From Stramenopiles sp. TOSAG23-2 (taxonomy: Eukaryota > Sar), in the NCBI GenBank assembly GCA_900128395.1, contig LT649480.1:1-23834 (forward strand): a stretch of DNA of 23,834 bases, read 5' to 3'. The notes beneath the pieces are model-generated. The model worked only from the letters and a program-made list of their open reading frames with translations. It did not search any database and was not told where the DNA came from. Both the position numbers and the translations under genes were made by a program. Each line of letters begins with the position of its first letter. The stretch's first letter is position 1. This document shows, piece after piece, positions 1-7,226 of the stretch.

Positions 1-91
1 GGAATCATACAAAATGTAAAGGAAAAAACTGTTGATGATTTATATAGGGAAGCAGTGGAATTTTTTGGCAATATGCGATCATTCAATAAAA

Positions 92-2716
92 ATGTCTACG
101 CGGCGGCATAGAAATTCAGAGAAAGCTAATGAATGGGCGAAAAAACGTGCAGAAGCTGTAAAGTTAGCAAAACAACGCAGAGCTGAACGTAAACGTGGAC
201 AAGTTAATGAAGAACATACGTTTAAACCGCAGCAAATTTCAAAACCACCAAGCAGAGAAAGCGGTAATGGTGGTGGTTTCCAAAACCATGGACACCCAGG
301 TGTTTATGATCGAAATGGACGAGATGTTTATTACGATAGACAAAATAAATCTTATCCTATTCCACAAAATTTACAAACACAAAATGGCAATTTTAACAAT
401 AATAATTTTGCACCTCCACAGCAACAACAACGGCAATTTAACGGCCAGCAACAACAACATTTTGACCAGTTTGGTGGAGGGGCACAACAACAACAACAAC
501 CATATGGTATGCAACAAGACATTTATCAAAAACCAAAAATGTCAGAATTAGATCAATTACATATGGCTGGTGATTCTAAATTTGGTAGGCCAAGGGGATA
601 CGTTCCACCGGTCCAACAGCAACAACAAGGTAATAAGTATCAAAACAGTAATATGAACTATGGTGGTGGTTACAATAATAACAACAACAATAATAATAAT
701 AGTAGGAGTAGTAATGGTAGCAATAATGTAGAAGACGAGCTTGACCGTTTTTATGCTGGGCAATTTGAAAACATGAAAGCACAGCAACAAAATTCAATGC
801 AACAAAGACCAAGGCCATCATTACAAACAAATAACCTTGAAAATAACACATCACGTTATGGTCAAGTAATGTCACCAAATTCAGATTCATTAGTACACGA
901 AGCTAGACGTGTATATAATAACCCAAGTATTGGACGAGGTGGTGAAAATGATTTTTTGCAAAAAAGTAGGCAGCAGCAACAACAGCAGCAGCAACAACAA
1001 CAACAACAACAATTTAATAGTCAATATGAGGAAGAAAACGTGCCGCCAATGTCGAAAAGTCAAAAACATCAACAAGAAGCGGATAATAATTTTCAAAGTT
1101 GGTTACGTAGTGATGATGATGGTAAAAGTAAAAGTATCAACAGATCGGGGTGGAATAGTGATTTTACCGATGCAAGTAGCTTAGGGCGTTATGAAGAACC
1201 TGAACCTGTTAAACAGAAACCAGTTAGAAGAAAGAAAAAGCCTGTGCAAAAGAAAAAACCACAATGGAATAATGATTGGGCAGGTGTGGAAAGCAATAGC
1301 AATAATGATAATTCATATGGTAACAATAATACGAATAATAATGGAATCCAAAGACAGCAACAACAGCAACAGCAAAGACGGCAACAACCAATGCAACAAC
1401 AACAACAACAACGCCAGCCACAAAGAGGTACATATCGTACAATGATTAATGCTAGCGATATTACTGGTGATCAGGCGCAAGGAAGCATGACACCACCACA
1501 AGTTTCATCGCGCTTGAGATTGTTGAAAAAGAAAGTAAAACGTAAAGAGAGTTTTACAAGCGATTATGATGATTATAGTGATGGAAACAATGACAATATA
1601 TACAACAATAATGATAATTATCAACAGCAGCAACAACAACAACAAAGTAATAGTCTTCCGGCAAGACGATCAAATCGCCAAGTTCATCAACAAGGTTGGG
1701 GTGCAAATACTGGGCGAAGCAATGGTAATAATGTCAATTATGGCGCAGATAATGATGATCCATTTGGCCAAAGCAAAGTAACTAATAACAAATCATTATC
1801 GTATCATGATATTGACAATCAACCATTAGGTGGTGGCGGAGGTGGTGGATACAATTCGAGATTTGATGATTTAGATGATGGAGGATTTGTACAGGAACAA
1901 CAGCCACCTCCACAAAGACAGAAGCAACAGCCGCCACGAAGACAAACGCGGCAACAGCAGCAACATCAACAACCGCGCCGTAATGCACCAAGGTACAATG
2001 ATTATAATGATAGCAATGACCAATATGGTGGCAATGGTAATAGTCAGTACGGTAATAATAGCTACAATCAACAACAACAGCAACTACCACGTGAACAGCC
2101 TATATGCAAGCCAGCTCTAAGACAAAATGCAAATAGTGAGCAACCACCTGAATTTGCTGCACCAGTACAATTATTTGCATGCCGACATTGTGGTCGTAAA
2201 TTTAACGAAAAAGCTCATGCAAAGCATGAACCAAATTGCCAAAAAGTAAAAAAAAAGAGAAAACCAATGGACATGACTGCTAGGAGACTAGAAGAAGCAG
2301 CTGCTCAAAGTGGAAATGCACGGGAAGCTATTAGAAATGCTAAACGTGCAGTTCAAGGTGGGGCGAAAAATACTAAAAAATCGAGACGTCCAGGTGGTAG
2401 GGATCGTCCAATTAAAGGTGGTAAAAAAGCAGGAAAATGGAAAGCGCAATCAAATGCATTGCGTCAAGCAATGAAACAAAGCAGAATGGTTACAAAGTAT
2501 CAAAAAGAAGGAAGATTGGATGAATTACCCCCAATGGAAAGCACGGGGCCTGATCCATCATTTGTACCTTGTCCACATTGTGGACGTACTTTTAATGAAA
2601 AAGCAGCAGAAAGGCATATACCAAGATGTAAGGATATAAAGGCAAAGCCATCATTTTTGAAACGCGGAGTTGGTAAAAGTTCAGCATCTACACGAAGAGG
2701 GAAGAAGAGGTATTAA
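92..2716 (+). CDS. ZC2HC1-like C2HC zinc finger protein with long Q/N-rich region
   Basis: The protein is 874 aa from the ATG at 92. Two in-frame starts lie upstream (TTG at 32, ATG at 35), and an in-frame stop lies at 17. I chose 92 because MSTRRHRNSEKANEW begins the basic helical N-terminus typical of such proteins. Near the C-terminus are two zinc knuckles with the same spacing, C-x2-C-x11-H-x3-C: Cys697/Cys700/His712/Cys716 and Cys827/Cys830/His842/Cys846. They are joined by a basic stretch containing KRKPMD and KWKAQSNALRQAM. Paired knuckles like these are the signature of the ZC2HC1/FAM164 family, whose molecular role is poorly known. Residues 40-690 are low complexity, rich in Gln, Asn, Gly and Tyr, with repeated polyQ and polyN, and are presumably disordered and prion-like. 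Family assignment is firm; cellular function is unknown. It converges with the next gene. Confidence 0.85.
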   Translation: MSTRRHRNSEKANEWAKKRAEAVKLAKQRRAERKRGQVNEEHTFKPQQISKPPSRESGNGGGFQNHGHPGVYDRNGRDVYYDRQNKSYPIPQNLQTQNGNFNNNNFAPPQQQQRQFNGQQQQHFDQFGGGAQQQQQPYGMQQDIYQKPKMSELDQLHMAGDSKFGRPRGYVPPVQQQQQGNKYQNSNMNYGGGYNNNNNNNNNSRSSNGSNNVEDELDRFYAGQFENMKAQQQNSMQQRPRPSLQTNNLENNTSRYGQVMSPNSDSLVHEARRVYNNPSIGRGGENDFLQKSRQQQQQQQQQQQQQQFNSQYEEENVPPMSKSQKHQQEADNNFQSWLRSDDDGKSKSINRSGWNSDFTDASSLGRYEEPEPVKQKPVRRKKKPVQKKKPQWNNDWAGVESNSNNDNSYGNNNTNNNGIQRQQQQQQQRRQQPMQQQQQQRQPQRGTYRTMINASDITGDQAQGSMTPPQVSSRLRLLKKKVKRKESFTSDYDDYSDGNNDNIYNNNDNYQQQQQQQQSNSLPARRSNRQVHQQGWGANTGRSNGNNVNYGADNDDPFGQSKVTNNKSLSYHDIDNQPLGGGGGGGYNSRFDDLDDGGFVQEQQPPPQRQKQQPPRRQTRQQQQHQQPRRNAPRYNDYNDSNDQYGGNGNSQYGNNSYNQQQQQLPREQPICKPALRQNANSEQPPEFAAPVQLFACRHCGRKFNEKAHAKHEPNCQKVKKKRKPMDMTARRLEEAAAQSGNAREAIRNAKRAVQGGAKNTKKSRRPGGRDRPIKGGKKAGKWKAQSNALRQAMKQSRMVTKYQKEGRLDELPPMESTGPDPSFVPCPHCGRTFNEKAAERHIPRCKDIKAKPSFLKRGVGKSSASTRRGKKRY
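971..1012 (+). repeat. CAA/CAG polyglutamine tract
   Basis: Fourteen consecutive Gln codons (mixed CAG and CAA) lie inside the Q/N-rich region of the zinc finger gene. It is the longest of several polyQ runs in that gene; others are near 1360-1412 and 1624-1648. Codon mixing suggests the tract is stable enough to have accumulated interruptions. Confidence 0.9.
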
Positions 2717-2989
2717 AAATCTGTATATGATATACGATGTATAATCTTTTTGTTTATATTTAAAAAAAAAATACGCACCATGTGGTGCACACACCATCAC
2801 ACTTTTTAAAATTACACAAACGTACGAGTACATATATGCAATACAACGTATGATACTACGCTTCTTCGCCCTCCATCTCATACGTATTATATCTCTTGCA
2901 CGACGCATGTCAACAGTTCTCACGAAGGGTATTACCGTTTACATCCTTGCATAAATTATGAGAGATGCACACCTGAAAACGCCAGATTT

Positions 2990-3457
2990 TTAATAGTCAT
3001 CAAATATACATACAGACATCCAATTGTCTAACGCTTTTGCACATTCGCCTTTTCCTTGTACGACAGGTGTTTCTGGATAACTTGAAAGCATTTGCCGCCG
3101 TCTCTCGTTTCCTTTTAAAAATTTATGTCTATTTACATTGTTATTATTGATGATGTTCTTTTTATACTCAAATAAATAATTTGCCAATTCTTCTGCCATT
3201 CTATTCTTTTCCGCGTTTAAACGTGCATAATCATGATTTTCAACGTGCAAGCCGCTGGATACGCGTGCTTGTATTTCTATAAATGATATGGGTTCTTTTA
3301 ATATAGCGTCGTTGCTATTTACATTGTTATTGTTGTTATTATTATTGTTATTGTTAGGAAGATGTCCCGTTGTTGCACTAAATGAAAGTTGGACACAAAG
3401 AAGACATATTATTACGAAGATAAATTTATAGGTAGCATCATAGTTTAAGAAATTCAT
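2990..3457 (-). CDS. Small secreted protein of unknown function
   Basis: The protein is 155 aa with a clear ATG and a TAA stop. The N-terminus is a typical signal peptide: a short polar start, a hydrophobic core FIFVIICLLCVQLSF (about residues 12-26), then SATTG, so cleavage near residues 27-28 is likely. A polyasparagine run (about residues 35-45) follows. The rest is a charged, probably helical segment (FIEIQARVSSGLHVENH, then MAEELANYLFEYKK). The mature part has only two cysteines, both near the C-terminus (GECAKAL and SVCIFDDY, about 12 residues apart), which could form one disulfide. I do not recognise a family. It converges with the zinc finger gene (273 bp between stops) and diverges from the kinase-like fragment at 4142. 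Confidence 0.7.
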   Translation of the reverse strand: MNFLNYDATYKFIFVIICLLCVQLSFSATTGHLPNNNNNNNNNNNVNSNDAILKEPISFIEIQARVSSGLHVENHDYARLNAEKNRMAEELANYLFEYKKNIINNNNVNRHKFLKGNERRRQMLSSYPETPVVQGKGECAKALDNWMSVCIFDDY

Positions 3458-4141
3458 TTTGTTATTGAGTTGTATATGATTAGATATACTTGTAGGGTGT
3501 TATTTGGGTTTTGTTGTATATTATGGATCTCTCTCTCTCTAAATGTATATGTAAAATTATAAATAATTATAATAATTATTAGCATTAGTTCGATGATAAT
3601 AATAATAAATTAAAAAAATAATGTTATTATTATTATTACAGTATTAGGTATTATCATTTTCGTAGTCCAGTAGTGTGTAGTATAATATTAAATATTAAAT
3701 AGTAACAATTTGACCATTATTATATACCACGTGAATATCAAATGGAAAGAGACGGGGAAATGCTAAGCTGGTAAGAAAAAAGAGAGGAGCAAAATTCGAG
3801 GAGGGACGATAAAAAATGCTGTGGATTTTGACCCTACATGATAGTAAATTTTTAAGTATGTAAATTTGTATTCTAATAAAAGAAACCGAAAAAGCCATGG
3901 GCTATCGACAACATATATATATCTATATATATGAATTAAAACACATCATTATTATATATATACATTTTATACATATATTTGTTAAAACAATATATAAATT
4001 CCATACATAATAAAACAAAATAATCTAAGCAAGCCATTCATTAATTTACTAAAATACACAGCACATATACAAAGAGCCCTACTACACATACCCGCGTGTC
4101 ACATAAAACACATATATTATACTCGTATATATTCACATAAA
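3458..4141. other. Divergent AT-rich spacer
   Basis: This 684-bp spacer lies between a minus-strand gene and a plus-strand gene, so it should hold both promoters. It contains a short CT run (3528-3540), ATT/AAT-rich stretches (3560-3650) and a TA-rich block (3910-3990). A small island of less AT-rich sequence at 3730-3840 has an ATG at 3742 followed by a donor-like GTAAGA at 3771. That could be a short 5' exon, but I cannot find its partner. A 67-codon minus-strand frame here (3695-3898) has no coding character. Confidence 0.5.
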
Positions 4142-4414
4142 ATGGGTTTATGTGCTACGAAGAAAAAATATCTGGATGATGAACATGATGGAGAAGAGAG
4201 GGAAGGAATTGATGAAGAAGCATTACGCGAATCTATATCACATATAGATGAATTCTCCCATGTTTTATATGCAAACGAAGAAGATATGTTAAAGTGTTTT
4301 GATTTTCAAAATGCAAAAATATTATCCAGTGGTGAAAAAACAGATGTTTATTACGTAAAATATCAAAACTTTCATGATCATTTTGTCTGTAAACTAATTC
4401 TGAAGAAAGATTGA
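4142..4414 (+). pseudogene. N-terminal fragment of an acylated protein-kinase-like gene
   Basis: This 90-codon frame starts MGLCATKKK, a good N-myristoylation signal (Gly2, Thr6) with a neighbouring palmitoylatable Cys4. An acidic stretch follows. From about residue 52 the sequence reads like the first strands of a protein kinase N-lobe: FDFQNAKILSSGEKTDVYYV matches the glycine-loop pattern (L-x-x-G-x-x-x-x-V-Y) and FVCKLILKK carries the expected ATP-binding lysine in VCK. The frame stops right after this strand. The helix-C, HRD and DFG regions are absent here and nowhere downstream in the window. It therefore looks like a truncated kinase relic rather than a working enzyme. A short acylated adaptor that kept only this part is possible but less likely. 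The 3' end overlaps the integrase-type repeat in another frame. Confidence 0.5.
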
Positions 4415-4512
4415 AACGTGGAATACCATATAATCCAGATAAAGTTTATGGTGATGAATGGATAAATTGGTATGATTTACTTGATAAACCACAACCACAA
4501 TGTAGAAAGTAA
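4393..4512 (+). pseudogene. Phage-integrase-type repeat fragment (INT_rpt-like)
   Basis: A second reading frame opens after a stop at 4390 and runs to TAA at 4510-4512. It overlaps the last codons of the kinase-like frame. It encodes GIPYNPDKVYGDEWINWYDL, close to the short repeat unit (pattern P-x-x-P-D-x-x-Y-x-D-E-W-x-x-W-x-D-x-L) found in marine phage integrases and in many algal and stramenopile proteins (Pfam calls it a phage-integrase repeat, as I recall). There is no ATG at the start of the segment, so it is not an independent gene. It is either the continuation of the upstream gene after a one-base frameshift or a leftover of an inserted element. The resemblance comes from pattern recognition and needs a profile search. 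Confidence 0.45.
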
Positions 4513-4987
4513 AATATAACTAATAATATATATACCTATTGAATGCGTATCTCTTCTTTCGTTACAATGTACTTTACTCAAACCCTTCAACCAGTTTCAC
4601 AAACAACTTTCAACTTCAAAAACAAAAAACAAAAACTCCTTTCAATGTTGTCGCAGCTGATGATCGCAGCAGATTATTATATGTAAAAACCTTAAAATAC
4701 ATCACCCACAAAATCTGAAATCTCATCGTCGTCGTCGTCTTTCATCCACAGAAAAACAACAGAAAAGCAAAACACAAAACAATCGTTCGATTGTAAAAAA
4801 TCTATTATTATATATTAATAATAACAGGCACACACCATGGAGAATCAATAAAATTGCGCCTTCTATAAAAAATAAATTGAATGAATGCCCCATCACAATA
4901 AATAAACATAAAGATATCTGAATAAATGAATAGAAAAAGAAAAAAGTACAAAAGCAAAGAACTATAAAAAAAAAACGAACCAAAACA
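4513..4987 (+). other. Spacer and probable 5' UTR of the next gene
   Basis: This 475-bp stretch has no convincing gene. The last 100 bases are A-rich and end in ACAATGG, a good eukaryotic start context. A short TCG repeat lies at 4726-4739. A block from 4683 (GTAAAA) to 4751 (CACAG, preceded by a pyrimidine-rich stretch) has intron-like ends and could be a 69-nt 5' UTR intron. That is unproven. Confidence 0.35.
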
Positions 4988-7039
4988 ATGGCATCCGATG
5001 CATTCATATCGGAGGCAGATGACCTGATGGAAAAATTGAACAACATGACAGATGATGCAGCAAAAGATTTTGAAGAAGATGATAATAATGATGAAAATGA
5101 TAATAATTCTGCACTCAACGTAAATTGGGCAGATGCTGCAACTTCGGATGAGGATGAAGAGGAGGAAGAAGAAGGCGAAGAAGAAGATAATAGTAACGGT
5201 AGGAATATATTAGATCAACTTATGAATAATAATAATGATGATAACGAAACCAACGATAAGAACAATAATAACAACAACAACAACAATATAAACAACGATT
5301 CAACAAATGAACAACCGGAAAAAGAAATGATCAGTGCAGAAGACCTGGAAAAATTGTTAATGGAAACAATGAATAGCAAACCAAAAGCAAATGTTGGGAA
5401 AATATCCAAAGTTGAAAATGTTGCTGATATACCCGTAGTGCCATTTAAAAAGCGATTTGTACCAACACGGGCGCCAAAAACCGTTATTGGGCAATACCAA
5501 GAGCCATTAATGGCGCGTCCATCATCAGATATTAAAGGATATAAAAAAAAATATCGAAGAATTCAACGCAATACGGCTGGAAAAGGTAAAAAGAAAGGTG
5601 GCCGTAAGTATGTAAACGAAGATAATAATAATAATCGTGGTGGTAGTCCGACACGATTTGGAAAATTTAAAGTAGATAGTGCAGACCCAACAGCAGTTTC
5701 TGGAGATAAATTTGATGAAAACGTTGGTGGATATGTCTCTGATGGTGAAACTGGGGAGCCTACATTATTTGTAAACACATTCAAGGATATGGATGATGAT
5801 GAAGCGATGAGATTATGGCAACGTAAAATATCTAAATCAGAAAGATTGAGACGTGAAGAGCGTAATATGGCAAATAATTTAAAAAAACTTGGTATCCAAT
5901 ACCATAAAAGTGATTTAAAACATGAATCACCAATTAATGCAGATGGAAATAAGTCACCAGGACGGGGTGGTGAAAATTTTAGCAAAAAACGTAGCCCAAT
6001 ATATAAAAACAATAATAAGGCAAATAATACAACAGGAGCAACTGCTGCTAATGGATGGTATGGTAATAATACATTTGTAACTAGAATGTTACGATATTTC
6101 CTTCCGATATTTATATTTACAATGATTGTTTTTTGGTATAATAATGGATCGCCAATAAAAACACATGTTGATAATATAATAGATGATGATAAAGAAATGA
6201 TAAATAATGTACAATTGAATTTTTTCCATCCATTACCAATTGGAACCATAGGTATGACACAGCAACCAACTATTATTGCTGTTGATTTACTTGGTTATAA
6301 TAATTTTTTATCCAAATTTATTGATGATGATAACGATAATGCTAAGATTCCAAAAGGAAAATTCACCGTGTGGATAAATGGCAATGAAACTGCTACTGAA
6401 ATGGTAGCTTTACCTATGTTAGATGAGAAAAGACAGGAAGTTTATCGTTGGAGAGCAGCTGTTAGTCAAATTTTGCCAGAAAAGAAGCATTTAGTTCGTG
6501 TTGTTTATGAAATAAATGGTGTAACATTTAGTAATGCAACGACATTTACCGTCGTGCCAGATCCTCCAAATGCAAAGGTATCCATTATAACACCTGCAAA
6601 AGGGCAAGTATTAGCTGTGCATGGAAGCGAAACAACAACAGTTCAATGGAGAACGGATGACTTTATTGTACCGCGCGATGGTTATTTTCAAATAATATTA
6701 AATGATAATGAGCCGAAAGTAGTAGATTACGAGGCAACAATGGCTGCAGAGTTGGATCAATTGACCCCAGGTAAACATAAAGTTGTAATTGCATTATTAA
6801 GTCGTTTTAATGAAAATAAAATATTACACCAAGATGAAGTGGTATTTACTGTAGTTGAAAAAAAATCAGCTACTTCGACTCCACTTGGTGAACTTGAATT
6901 GTTAAAAGGCATGTCAACAAATGATCTAGAATTTTTATTGGAAGATAAAGAAAGTCAATTGAATAGTTTAAGACGAGAAATTATTGAAAAAATATTAGAT
7001 GAACGCTGGAAAGCGGAAGTGAGAGGCGGTAGTTTGTAA
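4988..7039 (+). CDS. Type II membrane protein with two Ig-like lumenal domains
   Basis: The protein is 683 aa, starting at the ATG in ACAATGGCA. Residues 1-365 are cytosolic-type and low complexity: very acidic (DEDEEEEEEGEEED), then Asn-rich, then a basic patch (KKKYRRIQRN...KGKKKGG), then RRLREE-like helix. A single hydrophobic segment at about 370-386 (RYFLPIFIFTMIVFWYN) is the only membrane span. The part after it has two N-glycosylation sequons (NET, NAT), which fits a lumenal or extracellular side. Two beta-rich stretches, about 420-525 and 528-625, look like Ig-like or FnIII-like sandwiches; the second has the pattern V-x-I-I-x-P-A-x-G, V-x-W, D-G-Y-x-x-I-x-L-N-D, L-T-P-G-x-H-x-V. The C-terminus (637-680) is a predicted coiled helix. 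I do not recognise the family. It converges with the transporter gene. Confidence 0.75.
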   Translation: MASDAFISEADDLMEKLNNMTDDAAKDFEEDDNNDENDNNSALNVNWADAATSDEDEEEEEEGEEEDNSNGRNILDQLMNNNNDDNETNDKNNNNNNNNNINNDSTNEQPEKEMISAEDLEKLLMETMNSKPKANVGKISKVENVADIPVVPFKKRFVPTRAPKTVIGQYQEPLMARPSSDIKGYKKKYRRIQRNTAGKGKKKGGRKYVNEDNNNNRGGSPTRFGKFKVDSADPTAVSGDKFDENVGGYVSDGETGEPTLFVNTFKDMDDDEAMRLWQRKISKSERLRREERNMANNLKKLGIQYHKSDLKHESPINADGNKSPGRGGENFSKKRSPIYKNNNKANNTTGATAANGWYGNNTFVTRMLRYFLPIFIFTMIVFWYNNGSPIKTHVDNIIDDDKEMINNVQLNFFHPLPIGTIGMTQQPTIIAVDLLGYNNFLSKFIDDDNDNAKIPKGKFTVWINGNETATEMVALPMLDEKRQEVYRWRAAVSQILPEKKHLVRVVYEINGVTFSNATTFTVVPDPPNAKVSIITPAKGQVLAVHGSETTTVQWRTDDFIVPRDGYFQIILNDNEPKVVDYEATMAAELDQLTPGKHKVVIALLSRFNENKILHQDEVVFTVVEKKSATSTPLGELELLKGMSTNDLEFLLEDKESQLNSLRREIIEKILDERWKAEVRGGSL

Positions 7040-7226
7040 AAAATAAATTTTAATAAATTTTGTGCTGGAATAAACAAAATGCTTCGGGGGTTGTGTGTGT
7101 GTTATATACTCGTACGTCGTACGTATATATACTCGTATACATAGAAAAGTAAAAAAAGTGTGTTTTTTTTAAAAAAATCTTCTTGACCCTTAGTTCAATC
7201 CACCTCTCTCCTCTCTCACATCTCTC

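Noticed and set aside
2777-2790. Palindrome GCACCATGTGGTGC after the zinc finger gene
   Set aside because: The 2-base centre is too small for a hairpin, and a single 6-bp arm match is expected by chance in a spacer of this size.
3695-3898. 67-codon minus-strand frame in the 3458-4141 spacer
   Set aside because: No recognisable domain and unconvincing hydrophobic composition. It lies in a promoter spacer, and the less AT-rich part reads equally well as a plus-strand leader.
4389-4405. GTAAAC...CTAAT...GAAG looking like a complete mini-intron in the kinase-like fragment
   Set aside because: It would be only 17 nt, too short for a spliceosomal intron, and it removes the conserved lysine strand.
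5563-6249. 228-codon minus-strand frame opposite the Ig-like membrane protein gene
   Set aside because: It is a mirror of a long, well-formed gene. Its Ser/Leu/Phe-rich translation comes from the complement of Asp/Asn/Lys-rich codons.
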